Positions 6,980-14,100 of a stretch of 18,666 bases of DNA are shown here, piece by piece. Both the position numbers and the translations under genes were made by a program. Within the stretch, counting starts at the first letter, position 1. Every line of letters starts with the position of its first letter. The DNA comes from Rhodospirillales bacterium (GTDB lineage Bacteria; Pseudomonadota; Alphaproteobacteria; Reyranellales; Reyranellaceae): contig JABMNB010000565.1 of NCBI GenBank assembly GCA_013205335.1, positions 1 through 18,666 on the forward strand, written 5' to 3'. The notes beneath the pieces are model-generated. The model was given only the letters and a program-made list of their open reading frames with translations. It did not search any database and had not been told where the DNA came from.

Positions 6980-8221
6980 ATGAGCGCGGCCGACGCGATC
7001 AGGGAAGACCGGCTGTGGCAGCGGCACGCCGATATGGCGAAACTGGGCGGCACGCCCAAGGGCGGTGTAAACCGCCAGGCCCTGTCGGCCGAGGACGCCG
7101 CGGCGCGCAACCTGCTCGGCTCCTGGGCCAAGGCCCGCGGCTTCGGGGTCTCCACCGACGCGATCGGCAATCTCTTCGTGCGGCGCGAAGGCTCCGACCC
7201 CAGCGCGCCGCCGGTGATGAGCGGTTCGCATATGGACAGCCAGCCGACCGGCGGCCGCTTCGACGGAATGTATGGCGTGCTGGCAGCCTTCGAGGCACTC
7301 GAAGCACTGGAGGATGCCGGGGTGAGGACGCATCGCCCCGTGGTGGCCGTCGCCTGGACCAACGAGGAAGGCTCGCGTTTCCAGCCGGGCGCCATGGGCT
7401 CGGCCGTGTTCGCGGGCCACAACGCGCTCGACGAGATGCTCGAGGTCAAGGACTGGAAGGGCGTCCTGCTGAAGGACGCTCTGGCCGAGACGTTGAAAGC
7501 TGCGCCCGCGCCGATGCGCCCCGGCAAGCCGGGCTTCGCGCTCGACGGCTATGTCGAAGCCCATATCGAGCAGGGCCCGCGGCTGGAGAATGAGCGCAAG
7601 ACGATCGGCGTCGTGACCGCGATCCAGGGCAGCCGCCGCTACATCGTCTCGACTGCTGGCGAGGAGGCGCATGCCGGCACGACCCCGCGCGCCGCCCGCA
7701 AGGATGCGTTTGCCGCCGCACTTCGTATCGCGCAGGCCATGTACGAGGCCACGACCGACCAGGACGACACGCTGCGCTTCACCATCGGCCGCGTCGACGT
7801 GGCGCCGGGCTCGCCCAATACGGTGCCAGGCCAGACGAGCTTCACCATCGACATGCGCCATCCCGACGATGCCGTGCTGGAAGCGCACGAGAAGAAGCTG
7901 CGCGAGATCGTAGCGACGAAGGCGGCGCCCTGCACCGCCCGCATCGAGCGCGTGACGGCCGTGCCGCCGACCCACTTCGATCCGATGGTGATCGACCTGG
8001 TGCGCGCCAAGACCAATGCGCTGGAATTCGCCAACATGGACATGCCCTCCGGCGCCGGCCACGACGCGATGCACATCGCCCGCCTCTGCCCCACCGGCAT
8101 GATCTTCGTTCCCTGCGAACGCGGCATCAGCCACAACGAAATCGAGAATGCCACCCCCCAGGACCTCGCCGCCGGCGCCAGGGTGCTCGTTGAGGTCCTG
8201 ACCGAGCTGGCAAATCGTTGA
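6980..8221 (+). CDS. M20-family Zn hydrolase: allantoate amidohydrolase / N-carbamoyl-L-amino acid hydrolase
   Basis: 413 residues, the normal length for the hydantoinase/carbamoylase branch of M20. Metal and catalytic motifs are all present: SGSHMDSQPTGGRFDG (H84, D95), WTNEEGSRF (E129, E130), YVEAHIEQGP (H195), EEAHAGTTP (H231, from the dimerisation-domain start), MPSGAGHDA (H361) and PCERGISHNE (H385). These enzymes remove a carbamoyl or ureido group with release of ammonia and CO2. AllC acts on allantoate, HyuC on N-carbamoyl amino acids, beta-ureidopropionase on pyrimidine breakdown products. The divergent PuuE allantoinase makes allantoate the best guess here. Sequence alone does not separate AllC from HyuC. 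GAGAGCAGG directly before ATG 6980 supports the start. Confidence 0.92.
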   Translation: MSAADAIREDRLWQRHADMAKLGGTPKGGVNRQALSAEDAAARNLLGSWAKARGFGVSTDAIGNLFVRREGSDPSAPPVMSGSHMDSQPTGGRFDGMYGVLAAFEALEALEDAGVRTHRPVVAVAWTNEEGSRFQPGAMGSAVFAGHNALDEMLEVKDWKGVLLKDALAETLKAAPAPMRPGKPGFALDGYVEAHIEQGPRLENERKTIGVVTAIQGSRRYIVSTAGEEAHAGTTPRAARKDAFAAALRIAQAMYEATTDQDDTLRFTIGRVDVAPGSPNTVPGQTSFTIDMRHPDDAVLEAHEKKLREIVATKAAPCTARIERVTAVPPTHFDPMVIDLVRAKTNALEFANMDMPSGAGHDAMHIARLCPTGMIFVPCERGISHNEIENATPQDLAAGARVLVEVLTELANR

Positions 8222-8262
8222 CACGCACCGTCCCAATACGCTCCACCCGCTAACCCGCACAT

Positions 8263-8334
8263 TGTCATCCCGAGCCGAGCGAGAGACCTTTCGCTACCGC
8301 CGGGTAAAGGTCCCTCGCTTCGCTCGGGATGACA
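8263..8334. repeat. Palindromic REP/MITE-like intergenic repeat
   Basis: A 72-bp inverted repeat. The left arm 8263-8291 begins TGTCATCCCGAGC; the right arm 8306-8334 ends GCTCGGGATGACA. The arms are 29 nt long with only two mismatches, around a 14-nt GC-rich loop. Read through on the minus strand it gives the peptide CHPERSEGP, which recurs in spurious ORFs from many bacterial genomes carrying this repeat. It fills most of the 141-bp gap between two co-directional M20 genes. It may fold into a transcript hairpin that weakens read-through or protects the upstream mRNA end. Confidence 0.88.
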
Positions 8335-8362
8335 GCATTGCTTGAATAAGGATTTCGAATTC

Positions 8363-9517
8363 ATGTCGAAGAAGATGCAGTCCGAGCTCGTTGCGATCCT
8401 GTCAGAGCTGATCGCACTGCCCAGCCCCTACCCGCCCGGCACCTCGGTCGAGATTTGCGCCTATACGGCGAAGCGGCTGAAGAAGGCCGGCTACAAGGTC
8501 GAGATCGCGACCAGGGCCAAGGGCGTCGACAATGTCGTGGCGCGGATGAAGGGCAAGGCCAAAGGCCCCGTCATCGCCTTCAATGCCCATGTCGACACGG
8601 TGGGTGTCGGCGAACGCGCCAACTGGAAGAGCGATCCGTACAAGGCGCTGGTGAAGGGCGGCCTCGTCCACGGGCTGGGTGCCGGCAACTGCAAAGGCAG
8701 CATGGCGGTGCAGATCTGGATCGCCGAGGAAATCGCACGCCGCGGCGGCCCCACGAAGGGCGAGCTGATCTTCACCTTCGTCGCCGACGAGGAAAGTCTC
8801 GGCCCCGAGGGCATGGAGTTTCTCCGCAAGAGCGGCAAGGTGCGGCCCGACGCTCTCATCCTGGGCGCGCAGACCGAAAACAACCTGATCGTGGCCGAAC
8901 GCGGCGTGATGTGGGCGCGGCTCACCACCAAGGGCCGCGCGGCGCACGCCGGCAACCCGGCGGCGGGCGACAACGCCATCCTTCGCATGATGCGCCTGGT
9001 CGGCGCGCTCAGCTCCTACTACGACAAGGCGCTGACGCGGCGCGTCTCGGGCGCGATGAAGTCGACGGTGAACATCGGCATGTTCCACGGCGGCCACAAC
9101 ACCAACGTCGTGCCCTCGGCCTGCACCGTCGAGATCGACCGCCGCCTGCTGCCCGACGAGAAGGTGAAGGACGCGTTCAAGGAATTGAAGAAGATCGTCG
9201 ATGGCGTCGGCGAACCGAAGGCGATGTACGGCGTGGAGTTCCTCACCGGCACCAACGGCTTCTTCGCACCGGAGAACGGCGCGGCGGTCGGCGCTTTCGA
9301 GGCCGCGGTGAAGGCGCACAGCCGCCGTAAGGTGAAGTTTCTCAACGCCACGGGTGTGAGCGACGGCCGCTACTACGCCGACGACGGCATCGAGATCATC
9401 AACTTCGGCCCCGGCTCCGGTACGCAGGGCCATGCCGCCAACGAGAGTGTGCCGATCTCCGAGATGGTAGACGCTGCGCACATCCAGCTCGACGTGGTGA
9501 AGCGCCTGCTGGGCTGA
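8363..9517 (+). CDS. M20-family metallopeptidase (ArgE/DapE-like deacylase)
   Basis: 384 residues from ATG 8363, preceded by AAGGA with 10-nt spacing; a TTG at 8342 in the same frame is the less likely alternative. It belongs to the acetylornithine deacetylase/succinyl-diaminopimelate desuccinylase group of M20. FNAHVDTVG gives the first zinc ligand H76 with D78. VADEESLG holds the catalytic Glu (E143) and ligand E144. GRAAHAGNP contributes H195 at the start of the lid/dimer domain, and GTQGHAANESVP near the end gives the last His ligand. The usual GRGxxDMKG motif reads GLGAGNCKG, so the zinc-bridging Asp appears as N109. It would hydrolyse an N-acyl or N-carbamoyl amino compound; the true substrate is unknown. 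It follows the ureide hydrolase on the same strand, separated by the palindromic repeat. Confidence 0.88.
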   Translation: MSKKMQSELVAILSELIALPSPYPPGTSVEICAYTAKRLKKAGYKVEIATRAKGVDNVVARMKGKAKGPVIAFNAHVDTVGVGERANWKSDPYKALVKGGLVHGLGAGNCKGSMAVQIWIAEEIARRGGPTKGELIFTFVADEESLGPEGMEFLRKSGKVRPDALILGAQTENNLIVAERGVMWARLTTKGRAAHAGNPAAGDNAILRMMRLVGALSSYYDKALTRRVSGAMKSTVNIGMFHGGHNTNVVPSACTVEIDRRLLPDEKVKDAFKELKKIVDGVGEPKAMYGVEFLTGTNGFFAPENGAAVGAFEAAVKAHSRRKVKFLNATGVSDGRYYADDGIEIINFGPGSGTQGHAANESVPISEMVDAAHIQLDVVKRLLG

Positions 9518-9535
9518 TCCCCGTCTCCTTTGCAC

Positions 9536-9568
9536 CCCTGCCCGGCGCGTGGCACGCTCCGGGCAGGG
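9536..9568 (+). promoter_or_regulatory. Hairpin covering the ribosome binding site of the alpha/beta hydrolase
   Basis: CCCTGCCCGG (9536-9545) and CCGGGCAGGG (9559-9568) are perfectly complementary. The 10-bp stem encloses 13 nt that can add a few inner pairs (GCG/CGC). The Shine-Dalgarno AGGGAG (9565-9570) is largely inside the 3' arm and the ATG is at 9580. Folded, the RNA would hide the ribosome binding site. It could also act as a U-less terminator or 3' end stabiliser for the M20 gene that ends at 9517. Confidence 0.6.
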
Positions 9569-9579
9569 AGAAAACAGCC

Positions 9580-10326
9580 ATGCCGTTCTACGAAAAAGGC
9601 GACGTCCGCATTCATTATGAAGAGGCGGGCTCGGGCCTGCCGCTGCTGATCATTCCTGGCGGCGGGCTCAACTCGACGATCGGGGGCCTCGACAGGACTC
9701 ATCCGTTCAGCGCGATGAAGGAATTCAGCGACCAGTTCCGCTGCGTCGTCGCCGACCTGCGCAACGCCAATGGCGGCCAATCGACCGGCCCGCTCGACAT
9801 CGAGCGGACATGGGACGCCTTCACCGACGACCATGTCGGACTGATGGACCATCTCGGCGCCGAGAAGTTCATGGTGTTGGGCTACTGCATCGGCCAGCCG
9901 CTGATCTGGAACCTGATCAAGCGCGTCGGCGACCGCGTCGTCGCGGCCGTGCTGACGCAGCCCTCGGGCTTCCGGCCCGAGCTGCCTACTCAATTCTACG
10001 ACAACAACATGAAGGGGTGGGGCCCAGACTTCGTGAAGAAGCGGCCGGAATACACGATGGACCAGGTGAGCCAGTTCCTCACCAACACGTACACGAAGAA
10101 AGCCGACTTCGTGTTCACCGTGCCGCGCGACTTCGTGAAGGCCTGCCAGACGCCGATCCTCGTCGCCCCCGACGACAGCCCGCCGCACCCCTACAAGGTC
10201 GCTATGGAAGTGGCGATGCTGTCACCCAATTCGCAGGTCACGCTCTATCCGTGGAAGGATACACCGGAGCGGGTCCCACTGGCAGTGCGCCACATCCGGA
10301 TGTTTCTGAACGCGCACAAGCCTTAA
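9580..10326 (+). CDS. Alpha/beta hydrolase with Cys nucleophile elbow
   Basis: 248 residues, a small alpha/beta hydrolase. The N-terminus YEKGDVRIHYEEAGSGLPLLIIPGGG is the common strand pattern with the oxyanion-hole GGG. VVADLRNANGGQST is the D-x-R region seen in epoxide hydrolase and enol-lactonase relatives. The nucleophile elbow reads GYCIGQ, so C103 stands where Ser is usual; dienelactone hydrolases also use Cys there (GYCLGG). TPILVAPDDSPPHP supplies the acid (D198/D199). The usual G-H near the C-terminus is replaced by YPWKDTPERVP. H203 and H238 are the only nearby His candidates. An esterase, thioesterase or lactonase role is possible, or a non-catalytic one. AGGGAG before the ATG supports the start but lies in a strong hairpin. 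It ends the run of plus-strand genes that starts with the ureide hydrolase. Confidence 0.85.
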   Translation: MPFYEKGDVRIHYEEAGSGLPLLIIPGGGLNSTIGGLDRTHPFSAMKEFSDQFRCVVADLRNANGGQSTGPLDIERTWDAFTDDHVGLMDHLGAEKFMVLGYCIGQPLIWNLIKRVGDRVVAAVLTQPSGFRPELPTQFYDNNMKGWGPDFVKKRPEYTMDQVSQFLTNTYTKKADFVFTVPRDFVKACQTPILVAPDDSPPHPYKVAMEVAMLSPNSQVTLYPWKDTPERVPLAVRHIRMFLNAHKP

Positions 10327-10462
10327 CAAGGCATGCCCTTGGCCCGCTACTCTGGGTGAAGCGAGTAAGAACGCCCGTCGTTCCGAGTGAAGCGTCCCCT
10401 CGCGAGACCTCGGGGCAGGCTCCTTCGACGGCACCGCCCTTGGGTCGCTCATCGCTGCAAAC

Positions 10463-10500
10463 CCACCGGATTGTCTCGAGACGGGGACGGTGGATTTTTT
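10463..10500 (+). terminator. Possible intrinsic terminator after the alpha/beta hydrolase
   Basis: CCACCG (10463-10468) pairs with CGGTGG (10488-10493), followed by A and six T (10495-10500). The 19-nt loop contains the self-complementary TCTCGAGA, which may stack further. It lies in the 196-bp gap between convergent genes and points in the right direction for the hydrolase transcript. The stem is short and its loop long. I see no gene in the rest of 10327-10522. Confidence 0.45.
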
Positions 10501-10522
10501 GCGAGCCTGAATCTATCCGGCG

Positions 10523-12382
10523 TCAAATCTCGATGACGCCCTCGCCACCGGCATAGAGCTTCTCGACCAGCCCCTTGCGGCGTTCCAGCGTGGCGCGCTG
10601 GTTGATATAGCCCTTGTCGGTGATCTCCTGGCCGTCGACCTGCGGCGGCTCGGTCATCAACAGGACGCGCTTCACCCGCATCGACGAGCCGCGGTCGCCG
10701 GCGTTCATGCGGCCGAGCCCTTGCTTCAGCGTGGCCACCACCGCGGGATGCACCAGCAGGTCGGCGACCGAAAGCTGAGTTGCGCTGACGCCGACGAGCT
10801 GCCGGCAGGCAGCGATATTGGGGAAGCCAAGCAGGCCCACATACTCCCGGTCCTGGCCGCAGACCACGGCGTCCTGCAGCACCGGCGAGGCCGCCGCGAT
10901 GGCGGTCGTGCGCAGGGTGCCGACCAGCACGAAGGTCCCGCTGGTCAGCTTGAAATCCTCGACGACGCGGCCGTCGAAGATGATGCCCTGGCTGGGATCC
11001 TCGGGCTCGACGAAGCGGCCCGCGTCGCCAATCTTGTAGAAACCCTCCTCGTCGAACATCTTCGCGGTGAGGTCGGGCTGCTTGTAGTAGCCGGGGGTCA
11101 CGATCACGCTCTTCAGCCGCAGCTCGTAGCGCCCCTCCTCGCCGGTCGGCACCATCTTCAGCTGCACACCGGGATACGGCAGCCCCACGAGACCGACGCG
11201 CTCCGAAGCCCAGTGCACGCTGGTCGCCGTCGGCGCGGTCTCGGTGGAGCCCCAGCCGGTGACGAAGGGTATGCGATAGCCGGTGTGCTTGACCGCCAGC
11301 GACTCCATGCGGTCGTAGAGATCACCCGGCAGGGTCGCCCCGCCATAGGACAGTACGGCGATGTTGGCGAAGAAGCGCCTGGCCAGGGCCTCGTCCTTCT
11401 CCAGCGCCGTGGCGAGCATCGCGTAGCCCGCCGGCACGTTCGAGAACGAGGTGGGCGAGACCTCGCGCAAATTGCGCAGCGTCTCCTCGAACAGGCCGGG
11501 CACCGGCTTGCCGTCGTCGATCCAGGTCGTGCCGCCCTCGTTCAGATTGCCCTGGAAGGTGGCGTTGCCGCCCATCGTGTGGTTCCACGGCAGCCAGTCC
11601 AGCATTACGGGTGCTACGTCCGTGGCTTTCCGCACGCGCGCCATGCTCATCATGGCGACGTTGGCGCACATCATCTCCTGCGTGTTGATCACCGCCTTCG
11701 GCATGCCGGTGCTGCCGGAGGTGAACAGGAACTTGCCCACGGTCTTTGGCTCGATCGCGGCGACGGATTTCGCGACCGCCTCGGTGGGCTTCGTTGCGAC
11801 CAGTTCGGTCCAGGGCAGCGACTTCATCCCGGGCGGCGGCTTCTCGACGTGAACCAGCAGCACGCCTTCGAGATCGAGCGCCGCCAGGGCACGCGCATAG
11901 ACCTCACCGTTCTGCACGAACACCAGGCCGGGCTTGATCAGGTCGAAGACGTATTTCAGCTTGGCGTGGTCCTGGCTCATCACCGAATAGGCCGGCGACA
12001 CCGGTGCGACCGGCGCGCGGGCCTGCATGGCGGCCATGGTCAGAAGCGCAAACTCGATGGAGTTGGACGACAGGATCATCACCGGCTGGTCGGGACCGAA
12101 GCCGCGATCGAGCAGTGCCTGGGTGACCGAATCGACTTGGCTCTTGGCCTCGCCATAGGCGACTTTCAGCCAGTCGCGCGCCGGCCCGCGGCGCTGCGCA
12201 AGCCAGAGCCGGTCCGGCGCTTCGGCCGCCCATCTGGCGAGCAGCGCCGGCACGTGCCGGGCATAGGGCTGCAGCGCGTGATTCGATTGCAGCACCACCG
12301 TGCCGTCGGGCCGCCGCTCGACCTTGATGTCGCGGCTCAGGAAATCGATGGGCTTGAACGGAACCTGCATTACACTGTCCAA
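10523..12382 (-). CDS. Feruloyl-CoA synthase-like acyl-CoA ligase (ANL family)
   Basis: 619 residues, matching the feruloyl-CoA synthase branch in length. It activates a carboxylate as acyl-AMP and then as the CoA thioester. Motifs in order: LFTSGSTGMPKAV (219-231, ATP loop), MLDWLPWNHTMGGN (260-273, characteristic of this branch), LSYGGATLPGDLYDRM, GWGSTETAPTAT (376-387, adenine and Mg site), KIGDAGRF (D453), and EITDKGYINQRA with K590 the expected adenylation lysine. Ferulate or another hydroxycinnamate/aryl acid is likely by family, but no enoyl-CoA hydratase/aldolase or vanillin dehydrogenase is nearby, so the substrate is uncertain. The start is taken as TTG 12382 because GGGGAG lies 7 nt upstream of it. 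The in-frame ATG at 12370 is too far from that site. It diverges from an MFS transporter 78 bp away that may import its substrate. Confidence 0.9.
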   Translation of the reverse strand: MDSVMQVPFKPIDFLSRDIKVERRPDGTVVLQSNHALQPYARHVPALLARWAAEAPDRLWLAQRRGPARDWLKVAYGEAKSQVDSVTQALLDRGFGPDQPVMILSSNSIEFALLTMAAMQARAPVAPVSPAYSVMSQDHAKLKYVFDLIKPGLVFVQNGEVYARALAALDLEGVLLVHVEKPPPGMKSLPWTELVATKPTEAVAKSVAAIEPKTVGKFLFTSGSTGMPKAVINTQEMMCANVAMMSMARVRKATDVAPVMLDWLPWNHTMGGNATFQGNLNEGGTTWIDDGKPVPGLFEETLRNLREVSPTSFSNVPAGYAMLATALEKDEALARRFFANIAVLSYGGATLPGDLYDRMESLAVKHTGYRIPFVTGWGSTETAPTATSVHWASERVGLVGLPYPGVQLKMVPTGEEGRYELRLKSVIVTPGYYKQPDLTAKMFDEEGFYKIGDAGRFVEPEDPSQGIIFDGRVVEDFKLTSGTFVLVGTLRTTAIAAASPVLQDAVVCGQDREYVGLLGFPNIAACRQLVGVSATQLSVADLLVHPAVVATLKQGLGRMNAGDRGSSMRVKRVLLMTEPPQVDGQEITDKGYINQRATLERRKGLVEKLYAGGEGVIEI

Positions 12383-12460
12383 CGACGTTCTCCCCGACGC
12401 TTGTCCTGTCGCGACGATTTAGGGACGGGAACCGGCCATCGGCAAGGGAGCGTTTATCGC
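12383..12460. promoter_or_regulatory. Divergent intergenic region, CoA ligase/MFS transporter
   Basis: These 78 bp hold the ribosome binding sites of both genes: GGGGAG for the ligase on the minus strand, and AAGGGAG at 12444-12450 for the transporter. They presumably hold both promoters as well. An 8-bp palindrome GTCGCGAC at 12408-12415 near the middle is a possible regulator site. It is too short to be sure, and no regulator gene is adjacent. Confidence 0.35.
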
Positions 12461-13717
12461 GTGTCGCGCAGCAATACGTCGCCGCAAGCATCGCCTGCAA
12501 ATCGCTGGCTGCAATTGTGCGCCGGACTCCTCTGCATGATCGCAGTCGCCAACCTGCAATATGGCTGGACGCTGTTCGTTCACCCCCTCCACGACAAATT
12601 CGGCTGGAGCCTCGCCAGCATCCAGACCGCCTTCACGATCTTCATCGTCGCCGAGACCTGGCTCGTGCCCTTCGAAGGCTGGGTCGTCGATCGCTTCGGA
12701 CCGAAATTCGTCGTCGCCGCCGGCGGCCTCGCGGTCGCGGCGGCCTGGACGCTGAACTCCGTGGCCGGTTCTCTGCTGCTGCTCTACCTCGGAGCTGCGC
12801 TGGGCGGCGTGGGCGCCGGCGCGGTCTACGGCACCTGTGTCGGCAATGCCGTGCGCTGGTTCCCCGACCGCCGTGGCCTGGCGGCCGGGCTCACCGTCGC
12901 CGGGTTCGGCGCGGGTTCGGCGCTGAGCATAATTCCGATCCAGAACGTGATCGCCACCCATGGATTCGAATCGGCCTTCCTGTGGTTCGGGCTGGCCCAG
13001 GGCCTGATCGTCTTCGTCACGGCCTGGGCGTTGCGAGCCCCCCCTCAAGAGCGGGCGGTCGCGATGCCCTCGCCCGTCGCGCAGAGCGTGCGCGACTTCG
13101 GTCCGAGCAAGGTGCTGCGCTCCCGGATCTTCTGGCTGCTCTATTTCATGTTCATCCTGGTCTATTCGGGTGGCCTCATGGCGACGGCGCAGATCGCGCC
13201 GATCGCGCGCGACTTCAAGGTCGCCGACGTCCCGGTCAGCCTGCTCGGGCTCACCCTGCCCGCTCTCACCTTCGCCATCACCCTCGACCGGGTCATGAAC
13301 GGCCTGACGCGGCCGTTCTGCGGCTGGATTTCCGACCATATCGGCCGTGAGAACACCCTGTTCATCGCCTTCCTGCTGGAGGGGGCCGGCATCTGGGCGC
13401 TCTGGGTCTATGGCCAGGACCCGCTGTTGTTCGTGGTGCTGGGCGGCATCGCATTCTTCGCCTGGGGCGAGACCGCGAGCCTGTTCCCGGCGATCTGTAC
13501 CGACACGTTCGGAACGAAATACGCAACCACCAACGCGGCCCTCCTCTACACCGCCAAGGGCGTGGCCTCGCTGCTGATCCCGTTGGCGAGCTTCTATGTC
13601 GCCGAGACGGGCAGCTGGCGCGAGGTCTTCCTGGCGGCCGCACTCTTCAACGTGCTCGCAGCCTTCCTCGCGCTGGCCGTCCTGAAGCCCTTGCGGCTGC
13701 AGAATACCGGTCGTTGA
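12461..13717 (+). CDS. MFS transporter, oxalate/formate antiporter (OxlT) family
   Basis: 418 residues from GTG 12461, which has AAGGGAG 10 nt upstream. The reading frame stays open far upstream, but that part is antisense to the CoA ligase and is not protein-like. About twelve membrane helices are visible. The first has AVANLQYGWTLFVHPLHDKFGWS, where the Y-x-W pattern and following FGWS are typical of the OFA group. WVVDRFGPK is the MFS A-motif loop between helices 2 and 3. GGVGAGAVYGTCVGNAVRWFPDRRGLAAGL covers helices 4-5 with the R-W-F-P-D-R-R-G signature. GWISDHIGREN is the equivalent motif in the second half. Such proteins exchange or import small mono- and dicarboxylates. Position suggests it feeds the divergent ligase; the substrate is not readable. 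Confidence 0.92.
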   Translation: MSRSNTSPQASPANRWLQLCAGLLCMIAVANLQYGWTLFVHPLHDKFGWSLASIQTAFTIFIVAETWLVPFEGWVVDRFGPKFVVAAGGLAVAAAWTLNSVAGSLLLLYLGAALGGVGAGAVYGTCVGNAVRWFPDRRGLAAGLTVAGFGAGSALSIIPIQNVIATHGFESAFLWFGLAQGLIVFVTAWALRAPPQERAVAMPSPVAQSVRDFGPSKVLRSRIFWLLYFMFILVYSGGLMATAQIAPIARDFKVADVPVSLLGLTLPALTFAITLDRVMNGLTRPFCGWISDHIGRENTLFIAFLLEGAGIWALWVYGQDPLLFVVLGGIAFFAWGETASLFPAICTDTFGTKYATTNAALLYTAKGVASLLIPLASFYVAETGSWREVFLAAALFNVLAAFLALAVLKPLRLQNTGR

Positions 13718-14100
13718 TCGTTCTTCTTCCAAGCTCCTCTACCCGGCCCGAGGGCGGGACTATCGCACTTGGGGCAATGGCAATTCGCGGTCTGAGGAAA
13801 AGCGAAAGGTCGCTCGCTCCGTTGCGTGTGACAATCGCTTCGGAATTTGCGTAGGGCGCCGATGCAGTTGGCGGCCTCATCCCGAATGAAGTGGGGGTGT
13901 GGAATCGCGTTTGAAGTGCAACAGCTTGGCGAGAAGCGCCGTCGCCGCGAACCTTCATGCTCTGGTTGCGAAACCGGCGATTCTCTTGGCGTCCCGCTCT
14001 CTCCCCCGACCGCGATCCGAAACCGGTCTGCGACCTGAATGCCCGTTCACATTGCCCCCGATTTCGGCCAGAGTCCGCCGCAGCACAAAGGGAGAGAGCG
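13718..14100. other. 383-bp gap without a recognisable gene
   Basis: Nothing protein-like on either strand: the open frames here have no ribosome binding site and low-complexity translations. Near the transporter end, CCCGGCCC and GGGCGGG (13742-13758) can form a small bulged hairpin without a T-run. At 13805-13834 is half of a palindromic repeat. The final bases carry GGGAGAG for the acyl-CoA dehydrogenase. Its promoter must lie here, but I cannot pick out clear boxes. The stretch may be decayed repeat material. Confidence 0.6.
13805..13834. repeat. Half of a REP-like palindromic element
   Basis: The reverse complement begins TTGTCACACGCAACGGAGCG and ends in GACCTTT. It follows the same plan as the arms of the complete palindrome at 8263-8334 (TTGTCA at one end, GCGA core, GACCTTT at the other) but differs in the middle. 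No matching opposite arm is found upstream or downstream, so it looks like a solitary or degraded arm. Confidence 0.45.

Noticed and set aside
8222..8362. Possible CRISPR or tandem repeat
   Set aside because: Only one inverted repeat; no direct repeats with spacers.
7639..8364. Minus-strand frame beginning in the palindromic repeat (contains CHPERSEGP)
   Set aside because: The N-terminal part is repeat read-through and the rest is antisense to the M20 gene.
10721..12460. Very long open frame on the plus strand, continuous with the MFS transporter
   Set aside because: It is exactly antisense to the CoA ligase, and its translation is rich in Arg, Gly, His and Asp with no domain. Lack of stops is a by-product of GC-rich third positions. 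The transporter has its own GTG start and Shine-Dalgarno at 12461.
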